The translations under genes were made by a program, and so were the position numbers. The notes below the pieces were generated by a model. It ran no database searches, was not told where the DNA came from, and saw nothing but the letters and a program-made list of their open reading frames with translations. Below, piece after piece: positions 44,247 to 57,500 of a stretch of DNA of 64,000 nucleotides. Numbering within the stretch: position 1 is the stretch's first letter; the number at the start of each line of letters is the position of its first letter. The stretch is from Areca catechu (lineage: Eukaryota; Streptophyta; Magnoliopsida; Arecales; Arecaceae): NCBI GenBank assembly GCA_021397845.1, contig JAHSVC010000031.1, positions 2,976,001-3,040,000 on the forward strand. The letters run 5' to 3'.

Positions 44247-45858
44247 TGTTGACTCTATTAATTGATTTTGATGATAAGCAAAATAGTTAAGATAAGTTGA
44301 GGACTAATTATTTGCTTTGAGTGTGTTTTTATTGAAAAGATGCTTACAAATTTGAAAAAGCTTAATTGTTTTGAAGAAGCCAAGTTTGAATGAAAAGATT
44401 GCTCAAAGAAGACTTGGACACTCAAGAGATGGTTGATTGGATGGCAAGTTAAATGAAAATATATTTCAGCTAAAGTTCAGGCCTTTTTGTGAAGTTTTCA
44501 AAGAAGTGTTGACTCAAAGTGTCGACACATGACATAAAGTATCGATATATGGAGATGAAGTGTCGACTCAGGTCGGAACGCAGTAATGTTTCAAATGGCA
44601 CATATGTAGTGTCAACACATGGACCTGAAGTGTCGACTCAAAGTATCGACACGTGGATCAACACATCACCTGAGACTTTCAAGCCATAGAACTTGCAGAA
44701 GTTGAAGGAATAGCTGAAGTGTCGACATGTGGAAGCAAGATGTCGACTCAAGGTGTCGACTCAACTAAGGAAATTTCGACACATCCAAGATTTTCAGAGA
44801 ATCAGAATTAAGCAATTTAAGCTAGGTGTCGACTCAAGAAGATCAAGTGTCGACCTTATGTGTCGATTCACACCTGAAGTGTCGACACATGAAGTTCTAG
44901 CAACAGTAACAGCTAGTTTTTCAAACACATAACTTGCCCAAATTGCCCCCCAATGGCTAGTTTTTCAAGTCAACAGCTAGAAACCAGTTTTGAGGCATTA
45001 GAAAGGTATTTATATACTCAAAATCAAATCAAAATACATGATATTGAAGACCATTAAAGAGTTTAAGAAGAGAGAAGAAAAGTGAGCTTTAACTCATATT
45101 CATTGAAGTTTCAACCACTCTTAAGCTAAAGGAAGCCTCCAAGTATTCAAAAGCTTTCAAGAGCATTGAAGACCATCCATTCATGGGCATTCAAGAGGCT
45201 TCTACAAGTTGAAAGCAACTCTGCATCGTGCTACAAAGAGATATCCATTTTGTTTTAGAAAGCTTACATTGGTTCTTTACTTTCAAACCATATTTCTTGT
45301 AAGGGTTTTTGCTTAGTCTATTGTAAAACAAAGTGAGGTTGTTGGTGAGCCTTGGAAAACTAATTAGGTTGGTGGTTAGCCTGCAAAACCACTAAGATTC
45401 TTGGTTAGCCCAGAAAATCAAGGGAGGTTGTTGGTTAGCCTTGTGAAAACTAATTAGGTTCTTGGTTAGCCCGTAAAATCAAGTAAGGTTTTGACTTGTT
45501 GGCCTTGTGAAAACAAGTTGGGTTTTTGATTAGTGAGCCCGCAAAACTAATCAACTATAATCGGTATGATTATAGTGAATTCCCAAAGGGATCCTGGGGA
45601 GTGGATGTAGGTGCTTTAGATAGCACCGAACCACTATATTTCTTGGTCTTTGTGATTGCTTGATCTCTCTCTCCTTGCTCTTTACTTATTGCTCTTTATT
45701 TTCGCTGCACTTTTATTTTAGAGCATTACAATTGAATTGATAGTACCTTACTAACATATTTGCTGAATTGGATTGCATTACTTAGTATCAAGTAATATTA
45801 AGTTTTAATTTTTAGAGACCCAATTCATCCCCCATCTTGGATTGCTTACTAGGAAACA
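44247..45858 (+). repeat. Sirevirus R1 5' LTR
   Basis: It begins TGTTGACTCTATTAATTG and ends CTAGGAAACA, a length of 1,612 bp, just before a tRNA-Met PBS. A cluster of GTCGAC repeats lies at 44510-44892 upstream of the TATA box (TTTATATAC near 45009). Downstream a T/G-rich stretch repeats GGTT.TTGGTTAGCC (45330-45480). The matching 3' LTR is missing because R2 begins inside R1. Confidence 0.8.
44510..44892. repeat. Cluster of palindromic GTCGAC repeats in the R1 LTR
   Basis: About nine perfect GTCGAC cores, mostly as GTGTCGACACATG or GTGTCGACTCAA, plus several one-base variants. Sirevirus LTRs are known for clustered palindromic repeats upstream of the TATA box, so a promoter or chromatin role is likely. 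Related copies occur at 50913-50975. Confidence 0.8.
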
Positions 45859-45875
45859 AGCGGTATCAGAGCCCT
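45859..45875 (+). other. R1 primer-binding site
   Basis: AGCGGTATCAGAGCCC directly follows the LTR and matches the initiator tRNA-Met 3' end except for one base. Confidence 0.75.
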
Positions 45876-45915
45876 GTTCCTAGTGTATAGGCTTTACCGC
45901 CTTGAGTAAAGATCT

Positions 45916-47643
45916 ATGGCAGCCCCAATTGGTACTAGTGTTGTTGAGGGACAAGCCTCAAATAGACCTCCATTTTTAATGGATCAAATTATACTTATTG
46001 GTTAACTAGGATGAGAATTTATATGCATTCTATTGATTACAATTTATGAAAAGTAGTTGATAAGGGTCCTCATATTCATTCGGTAGTGGTTAATGGTGTT
46101 TCCATCCCAAAACTCGAAGAGGATTGGGATAAAAATGATATTAAACAATCCAAGATCAATGCCAAGGCAATGAATCTTCTCTATTGTACATTAGATCCTA
46201 GTAAATTTAATAAGATATCTACATGCATGTCTGCCAAAGAAATATGGAACATACTTGAAGTTACCCATGAGGGTACCGATCAAGTGAAGAATACTAAATT
46301 AAATAATATGTTAGTGCACACTTATGAGATATTTCGAATGGAACCTAATGAATCAATCACTGATATGTACACAAGATTTACAAATATTATAATGGTATGA
46401 GAAGTCTTGGAAAAGTTATGTCTAATGCTGATCTTGTAAATAAAATTCTCAAGTCACTTCCAACATCATGGAATCTGAAGGTGACCACAATTCAAGAAGC
46501 TAAGGATGTTGACAAGTTACCTCTTGAGCAGCTAGTTGGATCGCTCATGACTTATGAGCTCAATCTAAAACAAAAATCAATGGATATGGACAAGAAGAAG
46601 AAGGAGATTGCTTTTAAGTCAAACATACAAGAAGAATCCTTAATAGATGAGTCTGAAGATGAAGAGGAAGATGAAGGTGAAGAAACCCTCCTTGCATGAA
46701 AGTTTAGATGATTCATGAAGAGGAGGAAATTTCCTTATAAAAAGAAATATCAATCCAAAGAAAAAGGAAAAGAAAAAGAGAAAGAAAAAGAAAAGGAAAA
46801 GGAGAAGGAAGTACCTATATGCTTCGAGTGCAAGAAGCTGGGACACTACAAGTTTGATTGTCCTCTTCTTCAGAAATCTAGAAAGAAATTAAGGAAGAAA
46901 GCCATGATGGCCACTTAGAGTGACATCAAAGACTCCAGTTTTGAAGAAGAGTAGACCAAAGTTGCAAATCTTTGCTTAATGGCACATCAAGACAATGATG
47001 AGATATGTTTCGACACCAAAATTGATTTTACATTTGATGAACTTAGGAATTCCTTTGAAGATCTTATGCATGATTACAAACTAATTTCATCTGAAAACAA
47101 GAAATTGAAAAAGCATGCAAATAGTTTCTCTTTTGAAAATAATTCTTTACAAAATGATGTTAGTATTTTAAAATCTAAATTAGATATTTTAGAAAAGAAA
47201 AACAATGCTTTATCTATGAAAAATGAAGTTTTGAAAAGACCTAAAAATGTTATTTCAAATAATGATCTTTTAAAGAAAAATAAGGATTTAGAACTTGAAA
47301 ATGTCAAGTACAAAAATGAACTTGAAAAGATAAAATCTTTTGTTGAGAAATTCACTTACAGATCAGAAAAGTTAAACCTACTTTTGAACAATCAAAGAGC
47401 AGTTTTTAATAAAACAGGATTAGGATATAAACCACAGAAGCAATAAAAGTATTTCAAAAATTTTTTTGTACTTGCATCATCTAGCATTACTTGTTTTGCT
47501 TGCAAAATGGTAGGTCATAAATCATTTCAATGTAATTTGAGAAAAACGAATTCTTTTGGTAAAGTGTGGGTTCCAAAAGGAATCATTTTGAATGCTAACC
47601 CTAAAGGACCCAAGTTGGCTTGGGTACCTAAAAACAAAGCTTG
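45916..47643 (+). pseudogene. gag: R1 Gag (Sirevirus type)
   Basis: The ATG at 45916 (MAAPIGTS) follows the PBS. Recognisable parts in order: KLEEDWDKNDIKQSKINAKAMN, AKEIWNILEVTHEGTDQVKN, MYTRFTNIIM, NADLVNKILKSLP, LEQLVGSLMTYELNL, a KEKEKE-rich linker, a CCHC knuckle CFECKKLGHYKFDC (46822-46863), a coiled-coil region (46979-47446) and a second CCHC knuckle CFACKMVGHKSFQC (about 47497). This two-knuckle, long coiled-coil Gag is typical of Sireviruses. Frameshifts at about 46395 and 46700 and stops near 46917 break it. Confidence 0.85.
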
Positions 47644-49020
47644 ATTTTATTGCAGGTGTGTCTTGGAACCAAGAAGAATAAAAGACTTTGGTATCTTGAC
47701 AGTGGTTGCTCAAGGCACATGACTGGAGATGTGAAGCAATTCACTTCTCTTGAAGCTTTGAATGGAGGGAGTGTGACCTTCGGTGATAATGGTAGAGAAA
47801 AAATCATTGGTATTGGTAAGGTTCACATAACTCCTTTTAGTAGTATTAATAAAGTACTTTTAGTCGATGGTTTGAAACATAATCTTTTAAGCATTAGTCA
47901 GTTTTGCGATAATAATTTTCAAGTAGTTTTTAAATCATCATATTGTATAATTGCTTGTCTGGATATAAATAGAGTACAATTCATTGGAAAAAGGCATGGA
48001 AATATTTATTTGGTAGACCTAGATGATCTATCTTTGCCTAATAAAGAATCCCTTGTTGTAATGAATTATACTAAAGATGAGACTTGTTGGCTATGGCATA
48101 AAAGATTAGAGTATGCTAGTATGTATCTTCTTTCAAAACTTTGCAAAAAGAATTTAGTTAGAGATTGACCTGAACTCTGTTTTGAAAAAGATAGAATTTG
48201 CCAAGCATGTCAATTTGGTAAACAAGTCAAAACTTCTTTCAAACCAAAAGGATTTGTAACTACTGGTAGGCCACTTGAACTACTTCATATGGATCTCTTT
48301 GGACCAACTAGAACATCAAGTCTAGGAGGCAAGAGATATGGATTAGTCATTGTGGATGATTTTTCAAGATTTACTTGGGTTTTTTTTTTGGCACAAAAAG
48401 ATGAATCATTTTCAGCTTTCATAAAGTTGTATAGAAAAGTTTCAAATAAAAAGGTGTTTCAGTTGTTTGCTTTCGTAGTGATCATGGAACTGAATTTGAA
48501 AATCAAGATTTCAAAAACTTTTGCAATGAAAAAGGAATAGAACATAATTTTTCTGTACCTAGGACACCTCAGTAGAATGGGATAGTAAAAAGAAAAAATC
48601 ATACTTTGTAAGAAATGGCACGCACTATGCTTTGTGAAAATGATTTGCTAAGATATTTTTGGGCTGAAGCTATTAATATAGCCTGTTATATTTTAAATCA
48701 AGTTTTAATCCATCCTATTTTAAAGAAAACTCCATATGAACTTTGGAACCAAAGAAAACTGACTTTGAAATATTTTTAATTTTTTGGTTGTAAATATTTT
48801 GTTTTGAACAATGGAAAAAATCATCTTGGAAAGTTCAATACCAAGTCTGATGAAGGTATCTTCTTAGGATACTCTACATCAAGCAGGGCATACAGAGTTT
48901 TTAATAAACAAACTTTGGTTGTAGAAGAGTCAGTAAATATTATCTTTGAAGAATCTACTAACAAATCCTTTAGAAAAGAGGATACATCTAATGAATGTGT
49001 AGGTGCTAACAAGCTTTAAA
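47644..49020 (+). pseudogene. pol: R1 protease and integrase
   Basis: Protease: LWYLDSGCSRHMTGD (47690) with the catalytic DSG. The GAG-pre-integrase segment follows with LLSISQFCDNNF and LWHKRLEYAS (normally LGH). Integrase: LELLHMDLFGPTRTSS has the first Asp. The second Asp block (SDHGTEFEN) is shifted out of frame near 48480. The third block reads NGIVKRKNHTL, where the catalytic Glu has become Lys. The C-terminal GKF..KSDEGIFLGYS and KTLVVEESVN-like segments are present. The order PR, IN, RT is that of Ty1/copia. The enzyme is inactive. Confidence 0.85.
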
Positions 49021-49109
49021 AGTTGAATTGAATGATCAACCTCAACCAAATGAAGAAGATCAATACAAGAATGAAAAAGAAGATGACACTCCAAAGCATT
49101 AAGATCTAC

Positions 49110-50763
49110 TTAAGGAGTGGAGGTATGCTCATGGACATCCTAAGAAATTAATCTTAGGTGATCCATCTAAAAGGATAAGAACTCAAGCCTCCATTAGAAA
49201 TGAATGTGATTATATAGCATTTGTATCTTAAGTAGAACCTAAATATTTTGATGAAGCTGAAAAAGATTCTAATTGGATCAATGCTATGCAAGAAGAACTA
49301 ATTCAATTTGATAGAAATAATATTTGGACACTTATAGAAAAACCATCCAATGTTTCAATTATTGGCACTAAATGGGTATTTAGGAATAAATTAGATGAAA
49401 ATGGTGTTGTTGTAAGAAATAAAGCTAGGCTAGTTGCTAAAGGCTATAATCAGGAGGAAGGGATTGATTTTAATGAAACTTTTGCTCATGTTGCTAGACT
49501 TGAAGTAATTAGACTATTATTAGCATTTGCATGTTTTATGAATTTCAAATTATTTCAAATGGATGTTAAGAGTGCTTTCTTAAATGGTTTTATAACTGAA
49601 AAGGTTTTAGTTGAACAACCACCTAGATTTGAAAATCATGCACATCCTGATCATGTTTTTAAATTACACAAAGCACTTTATGGAATAAAGCAAGCACCTA
49701 GAGCCTGGTTTGAAAGACTCAGCAAATTTCTGATTGAAAATGAATTTTTTAGAAGAAATGTTGATAAAAAACTATTTTTGAAAAAGAAAGAAAATGATTT
49801 ATTAGTAGTACAAATATATGTTGATGACATCATTTTCGGTGCTACTAATGAAATTATTTGTCAAGAGTTTGCTAAGCTAATGCAGGGTGAGTTCAAGATG
49901 AGCATGATGGGAGAACTCAATTTCTTTCTTGGACTCCAGATTAAGCAAACTACAGATAGTATCTTCATCAACTAAGCTAAGTATACAAGAGAAATTATTA
50001 AGAAGTTTGGAATGGAGACAACTAAACCAATAGGTACACCTATGAGCCCTCTTGTAAACTTGATAAAGATGAACATAGTAAATCAGTAGATCAAAAGTTA
50101 TACAGAGATATGATTGGCTCTTTATTGTATCTAACTGCTAGTAGACCAGATATAATGTTTGGTGTTTGCATGTATGCTGGATATCAGTCTAAATCTAAAG
50201 AATCACATCTTATGGCTATTAAGCGCATTATTAGATATCTATCTGGTACTATTAATATTAGTTTATGGTATTCTAGAAATTTATCTGCTAAATTGATTGG
50301 ATATTCTGATGCAGATTTTGCTGGTTGTAAATTGGATAGAAAGAGTACTAGTGACACTCGGCAATTTCTTGGAGTTAACTTAATCTCATGGTTTAGCAAG
50401 AAATAAACTTCAGTTGCATTATCCATAGCTGAGGCTGAGTATATTATAGTAGGAAGTTGTTATGCTCAAATCTTATGGATTAAGCAATAATTTGAAGACT
50501 TTGGAATCAAGTTGGCTAGTACACCTATTAAATGTCATAATATCGGTGCTATTTGCTTGACTAAAAATCCTGTTCAACATTATAGGAGTAAACATATTGA
50601 AATTAGACATCATTTTATTAGGGATCATGTAAAAGACAATGATGTTTTGCTTGAATTTATTAGTACTAAATTTCAATTAGCTGATATTTTGACTAAACCT
50701 CTTCTGGAAGATTGATTCTGTAAGATTAGAAGAGAGCTTGAGATCATCAATCCGTTTGATTAA
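49110..50763 (+). pseudogene. pol: R1 reverse transcriptase and RNase H
   Basis: RT runs from EWRYAHGHPK through WTLIEKP, IIGTKWVFRNK, KARLVAKGY, FQMDVKSAFLNG, LHKALYGIKQAPRAW to QIYVDDIIFGATN, with the catalytic DD. 229 codons are open from 49286. A stop at 49973 and a frameshift near 50050 follow. Then RNase H: MIGSLLYLTASRPDI, YSDADFAGC, RKSTS, SIAEAEY, TKNPVQHYRSKHIEIRHHFIRDH and ADILTKPL. The ending EIINPFD and stop at 50763 match R2's last residues (GLCDPF). Confidence 0.88.
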
Positions 50764-51228
50764 ATTTTTCCTATATTTTGACTTAAACTATATCAATTCG
50801 ACTTTAATCATGATCAATCTTACTCAATCATTGTTGATTTCACTCTAAAATTATCACATTTCAATTGATTTTGATCTACCCTTAAAATCCCTGAATTTTT
50901 GGTTTTCAAGTCGATGTGTCGACACATCGATGTATCAACTCCTAAATGTGTTGACACATGCGTGAGCTGACACATGAACGACAGTGGACTGAGAATAAAG
51001 GGGTTTTCGAATCATTTTTCTCCCCATTTCTTTTCTCCTTCGAGCCAACACAAGCTTTCAAGGTACCCTCATTGTTCCCATTCTCGGTTATAAGATTTTA
51101 GTCGTTGTTTCTTTGAATTGGATACTCGGTAGCCAGTTTATTTGTTGGATTTCTCCTAGGTTTTGATTTCTAAACCCTAGAAACCCTAGTTTTCAACCAA
51201 AACCTTGCCTAATCCTTCAATCCAAGCA
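50764..51228 (+). promoter_or_regulatory. R1 spacer between pol and the third ORF with GTCGAC-type repeats
   Basis: Non-coding. At 50913-50975 it holds GTGTCGACACATC, TGTTGACACATG and GAGCTGACACATG, the same words as in the R1 LTR cluster. It may be the leader or promoter of the third ORF. R2 has the equivalent at 61084-61262 with its own repeat type. Confidence 0.5.
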
Positions 51229-52988
51229 ATGGGACCATGCAAGCAAGTTATCCATCGATCTCGTCAGTCAAACCAAGAAGAAGAGTGAAGGACGAAGGCC
51301 TGACATGAGTCTATAGCTGTAAATCCGCCCGCATGACCATTGTTTGTTCCATCCAACCAGATGAGCTCGAAGACTGTAGTTGGAGGATGTCGAGTGGATT
51401 TTTCATTTGTCGACCAACAGCATTTTCGGATTGGAGAGTGGATTCGTCAGGCTAGTCTAACTACATTCTGTTCACTTAGTGAGAGGTATTACACCGGGCT
51501 GATATGAGAGTTTTATGGATCACTCGCCCGTGGGACAGATGGTTGGTTGGCACAGGTCAGAGGACGGGATATCCCTGTTACTTCAGAGATTCTGAGCAGA
51601 TTATGGGATATACCGATGAAAGGATCTGTTGTTGACAGTTTGATGGATCGAGTCAGTGGACTTCAGTGCATCTTTGAATCTAACATTCTACTAGAGGGAG
51701 CCACTATACCAGCATCCAGATTATCTACAGAGATGAGACTACTGCATCACATCGTCGCCCGGATACTTCTGTTAAAGACCAAACATTTCGACTATATCAC
51801 TGAGCAGGAGTTGCTCATAATGGTCTCTTTGGTTCAGTGCATGCCCGTATGCATTCCAGTTCTTATGGTACATCAGATTACGGAGGTATCGACTAGCCAG
51901 CGACTCTGCCTTCCCTATGGCATGAGACTGATAGTATTATTTAGGGAGTATGGCGTCAGCTTTGAGGATGAGCCGTACCATACATTGCTTCGTATCGATG
52001 TGTACGACATCAGATCATTACATCAGATGGGCTATCACTTGTTCCATGGCCAATGGACTCGTAGGATATCAAGTCAGATGGAGGACTTAGCTGATGATGA
52101 TGGCGCAGCAGAGGAGGAGTGCATCCTCTCCAGCGAGGTAGGACCCAGCATGACTCAGCCTGAGACAGCAGCATAGCAAGCGGTTGCTCCTCAATCTAAT
52201 CATTCTACTTCTGCATAGCCTCAGCCAGCATAGACGGAGACTCTAAGCACTTTAGATAGCTTACTGGACAGAGTCAGATGCATCGAGGTTCACGTATTTA
52301 TCATAAGGTAGCATCTGGACTGTTACATAGCTGTGATGAGAGAGAGCCATGCTGGACTTAGTGATGGCATCTCAGCTATACTTTCTGCAATATCCAGATC
52401 TTCAGCGAGTACTCCGGTTGCAGATACTGCTCCTACACCTGCTAATGTACCTGTTATTGCACCAGCTGATAACATTAATGATATTGAGACTGGTGTAGAT
52501 ACTATTGTTGGAGATGGTGATACAGTTATTGGAGATATTGGAGATGATGATGGAGACGATGAAGAGACTGACTCAGACCGATTTGATTTCACAAATCTTA
52601 CTTCAGAGACAGTAGCAGAGGTGATGGCTGACTTGCCTAGGAGTCCCGTTCATGATCCTTCCTATTCACCTGCCCAGACTCCTGTTCCATCTTCTCCTTC
52701 TAGATCGGATGATCCATTCCTGTTCCTATTCATATTCTCTCTCCAGTTATCGATACTCCTATCCTGACACCTATTATTGAGACCCATAATATTGATACTT
52801 CTGCTATTCATACACCTATTATTGAGACCCCTATTGTTGATACACCGATTATAGATATATCGATACATTCGACAGATGATACTTCTATTTTTGATATGCT
52901 TGTTGTATCATTAGCTGTTACCCTTATCCTTGATACACAGATTATTGAGAGTCCTACACCATACATTCTCGCTTATCCGAGAGCTTGG
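51229..52988 (+). pseudogene. R1 third ORF (plant-transposon-type domain, Pro/Thr-rich tail)
   Basis: Some Sireviruses carry an extra ORF after pol, once called env-like. From 51229 the frame is broken, then 51547-52176 is open. It shows FYGSLARGTDGWLAQVRG, SEILSRLWDIP, LSTEMRLLHHIVARILLLK, TEQELLIMVSLVQCMPV and LPYGMRLIVLFREYGVSFE. I take this for the putative plant transposon protein domain seen in such ORFs. The tail holds an acidic stretch (DIGDDDGDDEETDS), then degenerate TPIIETPIVDTPI repeats near 52790-52860. No signal peptide is clear, so a role as an envelope is not supported. It ends where R2 starts. Confidence 0.6.
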
Positions 52989-52993
52989 GTTTT
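52989..52993. repeat. Possible target-site duplication GTTTT left of R2
   Basis: GTTTT directly precedes the TGTTGACCCC start of R2. The right-hand partner would lie outside the part of R2 visible here. Confidence 0.35.
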
Positions 52994-54464
52994 TGTTGAC
53001 CCCTAAAGTGATTTTGAAGATAACAACACATTGGAGCATACATTTGGTTATCTAACAACTTTTTAAATGGTTGACAAGTTTTTATAGGACAACTACATTG
53101 ACATACTTTTTAAACCCTAAAATCTTTATTATTTTGTGTTGAGTTGTAAGTGATTAGAATCTTGTAAAGAAGAACCTAACAAAAAATTTCCTACTTAAAT
53201 CAAAGATAAAGGGTTACTTTTAATAGTTTTCAAGCTTCAATTTTTCTTGATTTCATTGTAAGAAGACCTTGAGGAAGTCTTCAAAGCTTGGCACAAGAGT
53301 TCTGAAAAATTGAATTTGATCTGGCTGAAGAACCAATCTCGAGCGGACTTGATGCAGGAACCAGCCGACTCCGGCACTGGTACAAGAAAGAAGTTCTCTG
53401 GCACACAGATCCAGCCGACTGGCACCAAGGCCTAGCCGACTCATCCAGAACATGATTGAGAACATTCTGAGAATCTCAGGGATCCGAGCCGACTAAATTT
53501 TAGCCTAGCCGACTCGTCCAGAGTGAACCATTTTCTCAACCGTGGAACCTAGCCGACTAGTGTTCAACCCAGCCGACCCGAACATGATCCGAGTCAGCTT
53601 GAAGAATGTCCGAGCCGACTGGAATGACGGGGTCACCTCCAACGGCTAGTTCCAGTTTTCTATTTTTGAAATCCAAAAGTGCTCCTACGGTAACCTGTCA
53701 CTTCCCAACGGTCTACAACATTCAAAATCAAGGGAAGGCAGTTGAAGTCTCTATAAATGAGATATGAGAACATCTTTGGAGAGACTGATGAGTTAATGAA
53801 CAGTTATTGAATATTTATTGAAGTAAGAGGAGAGAGCACTTGAGCTTTGAAGTCAGTCTTCAAGCCTTCACCAACTCTTATCAGAAGCTTGAAGCATCTT
53901 TTGAGAAAAGCAAGGAAGCCATTGAAGTGCATTGAAAGGCATTCATTTGAGCTTCACTCGAGCTGCATCGGCAACCACCCGACAACTGAGTTTGTCAATT
54001 TTTGTTGCTTTTTTATTCTACTCTTAGAATATTTGGGTTATTAGTGAGCCTGGTTGTAAAAACCAAATAGATTTCTTTGGTGAGAATTTTCAAAACCAAA
54101 GTGTAGAGCTTCTAGGTGAGCATGTGAAAACCTAGAGTGGGTTTCTTTGGTGAGCCCGGTTTAAAAACCAAAGTGTAGAGGTTGGGATTGTGAGCCTGTA
54201 AAACAATCCGACTGTATTCCGGTTTGGGGGATATAGTGGAAATCCCGAGTTGTGAACTTGGGTAGTGGACGTAGGAGCTGGGTTGCTCCGAACCACTATA
54301 AATTTTCCTTGTTTGTGTTGTGCTTGATTTACTTTTCAGCTTCTACACTTATTTCTGTTTAACACATCACTCAACCACTTAAAGGAATTACTTGTGCACA
54401 TAATTGCAAGAAATTTCATAATTCCCAATTCACCCCCCTCTTGGAAAAAGCTACCTGGGCAACA
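52994..54464 (+). repeat. Sirevirus R2 5' LTR
   Basis: It starts TGTTGACCCCTAAAGTG and ends CTGGGCAACA (1,471 bp), next to the PBS. The AGCCGACT repeat cluster is at 53340-53622 and the TATA box CTATAAATG at 53751. Then come GGTGAG(C/A)-containing repeats (54040-54200) resembling those in the R1 LTR. It interrupts the tail of the R1 third ORF. Confidence 0.82.
53340..53622. repeat. Cluster of AGCCGACT repeats in the R2 LTR
   Basis: At least eight AGCCGAC words, several as GAGCCGACTGG or AGCCGACTCG, lie upstream of the TATA box. Position and spacing match the R1 GTCGAC cluster although the sequence differs. Matching GAGTCGACTGG words occur at 61084-61262. Confidence 0.75.
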
Positions 54465-54480
54465 GTTGGTATCAGAGCAG
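54465..54480 (+). other. R2 primer-binding site
   Basis: GTTGGTATCAGAGCAG follows the LTR end directly and matches initiator tRNA-Met over TGGTATCAGAGC. Confidence 0.82.
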
Positions 54481-54507
54481 TATCTCTGATTACTTGAGTA
54501 AAGATTG

Positions 54508-57500
54508 ATGACTCATCCCACGAGTACATCCTTGGCCGAAGGCCAGTCAACAAATAGACCTCAACTATTCACAGGCACTAATTATTCTTATTGAAAAGCA
54601 CGAATGAAGATTTACATTCAAGCTGTAGATTTTCAATTATGGAAGGTCATCTTAAAAGGGCCATACATTCCCACAATCAAAGTTGATGGCATGGACATCC
54701 TTAAGCCTGAAGAGGACTGGGATGATCATGACATGAAAATGGGGGAATTGAATGCCAAAGCGATGAATTTATTATATTATGCTTGGGATGCAAACGAGTT
54801 CAACCAAATTTCCACTTGCTCTTCTGCAAAGGAAATCTGGGACAAACTCGAAGTGACCCATGAGGAAAATTTTCAAGTGAAAATCTCAAAGATAAATCTT
54901 TTAGTTCACAATTATGAATTGTTTAAAATGGAACCTTCTAAAATAATTTCTGCCATGTTGATGGGGGACTAATATGCATGCAATTTTTTTTGTATGTTTT
55001 ATATGTGGGGTTGAGTGATTAATTCCCGAATTTCAAATTAAAATAAGTTGTAGGAAATTTTATATGAATTTTAGAAGATCAGCATGCAGATTAGGACCTA
55101 GAAAAGTAGAAAAGAAGGATCGCCGGGGCTGAGAAGCCTCGGTTAGGGCAAGTTCTCATACAATAAAACTACTAGAGGTAGAGGGGGTGTACCTGACAAC
55201 GTCTGTGAAGATCGCAGCAAAGGGTCTCTCATTCCTTGATGGATGCGGCCTGGAAAACCGAGCCAAAGACCCGTGGATACCCGACTTTTTGCTCGGTGAT
55301 CTGATTAAGGCTTGGCTGGAGTCGTTGGATTCGTAGGAACTCGGGAACCTGTAAATGACCTGTTAGGGGTTAGAAGACTCACAAAGGAACAAGAAAACAA
55401 AGAAAAAATAGCAAGGGAAGGCTTCTTTTGGAGTGGGTGTCCAGGGATCTGAGATGCTTGTTGGCAGCAAGAAGATGATTGCAGCACTGGGAAGAAAATC
55501 TCTCGCAAACCCCTTTATGCACACAGCAGGGTATCACACAACTCAATAGAAGAACTAAAAGTTTTCATTCATCAAAAATTCTCCCTTCATACAAGAAGCT
55601 AGGGTCCCTTAAATAGACCCTTAACCTTGGGCTCCAAGTAAGGGCACATTAGTCTTTACATGAGAATCCTTTTCCCTTTCAAACCCTAGCTAGAAAATAA
55701 GGAAACATTAGGTAGAAAAAATCCCTAAAATTTTTCTTGACTTGGCCAACACTCCAAGGACACCTAGGGGGGCATGTTGGGCTTCTAAGAGCAGCAAGGG
55801 GCCAGCCCAAAGGGGCCCGGGTGCATGGGTTTGGGCCTCTGGAAGCTGGGGTGGCCTGGTAGCCAGGTAGCAGGAATATTCCCTGGTGTCTTGCTTCTTA
55901 GGGGCTTGGGCTTGGTGCCTGGGCTTGATTTCTTTGGGCTAGGATGCAGATGGACCTCTAGAATCATGGATGCCCTTATCTATGAATATACTTCGGCATC
56001 TGAAAGGAAATCTGGGCATTTGGAGGGCATCTGTAAGGAATCAGGGTTTTCTGAATTTTTCCTCCTGGAGTCTTCAAATCTTCAAGCTGGGTTGGACTTG
56101 GGCTAAACTTTTATGTCTTCAATTAGGTTGAACTTGGTCTTCACTTGTATGATGTGGTCTTGAGTCTTCAATTTGATTGGACATGATTCAAAAATTGAAA
56201 TTAGCTCAACATGAGCTGACTAGTACTGAACGAACTGAACTAGCTCAACAAGAGCTGGACTAATTACAGGACTCAAATGTAGCTGGACTAAGCTTTATTA
56301 CAGGGGACTCAAATATTAACTAAGTGATCCACAGAGGGTTGAGAAGCCTTTGCCTTATTCTGGTGCCTCTGGTGTCCCCACCACATGTTCTCTAGATTTA
56401 CAGATATTATTAATGGTTTAAAGAGGCTTGGCAGGGTATACTCAAATGCTGATCTAGTTCAGAAGATACTCCATTCTCTACTTGACAAGTGGGATCCCAA
56501 AGTGACTGCAATCCAGGAGGCTAAAGATCTCAACACACTACTACTGAATGAACTACTGGGATCACTCATCACCCACGAGCTAACTATGCAGCACAGAACT
56601 GAAGAAGAACAGAAGAAAAAGAAGACTATAGCCTTTAGAGCTGCTTCCAAATCAAAGAGGGATGATGAAGAATCTGAAGAAGAAAGCACCTCCTCTAATG
56701 ACGGCCTAGAAGATGATCATATTACAATGGTTGTGAGGAGATTCAGAAAATTTATGAGAAGAAAGAAAGGAAGATACAACTGAAAATTTCATAGGAAGGA
56801 TTATAGAAAAGAAAAAGAAAAGGACAGAGAGAAAGATAAAGAAGTAGTCCCCACATGCTATGAATGCAAGAAACTGGGGCACATACGTCCAGACAGTCCT
56901 CTATTGAAGAAATCCTTTAGACAGAAAAAGAAGAAGAAAGCCATGGTTGCCTCATGAAGCGATAGTGAAGAATCATCTTCATCTGAAGAAGAAGAGACCA
57001 CCAAGACTGCAAATCTATGTTTAATGGGTCTCAAAGATGAGGTAACATCCCCTAGCACTTGCACTGAATTCACATTTGATGAATTAAATTCTGCTTTTCA
57101 TGATTTATTATATGAATTTAAGAAAGCTAGAGTAAAGATAAAATCATTGAAAAATATGAATGACTCTTTACTCAAACAAAAAGATAAAATTTCAGAAAAG
57201 AACCTCTTGTTGCAAAAAGAACTGCATGACTTTTCTAAAAAAATTGAAAAGCTGAAAAATGAAAATCTTCTATGTGAGAGGAAAAACAATGATTTACTTG
57301 CTGAAAACATTGAACTGAAAAAGAAGGTTACAAAACTCAAGCCATTAGTTGAAAAACTTACTTTGCCTTCAAATAAACTTGAGTTAATTTTAAAAGAACA
57401 ACGGATTTCAGGAAATAAAGCTGGAATTGGTTTTAAAACTTTTATTATGAATGGAATTTCAGCAACTACTTTTGTGAAATCTAAAGGACCTGTTCAAAAT

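Noticed and set aside
44510..44892. CRISPR-like array
   Set aside because: Repeats are short palindromes with irregular spacing inside a retrotransposon LTR of a plant genome, with no cas genes.
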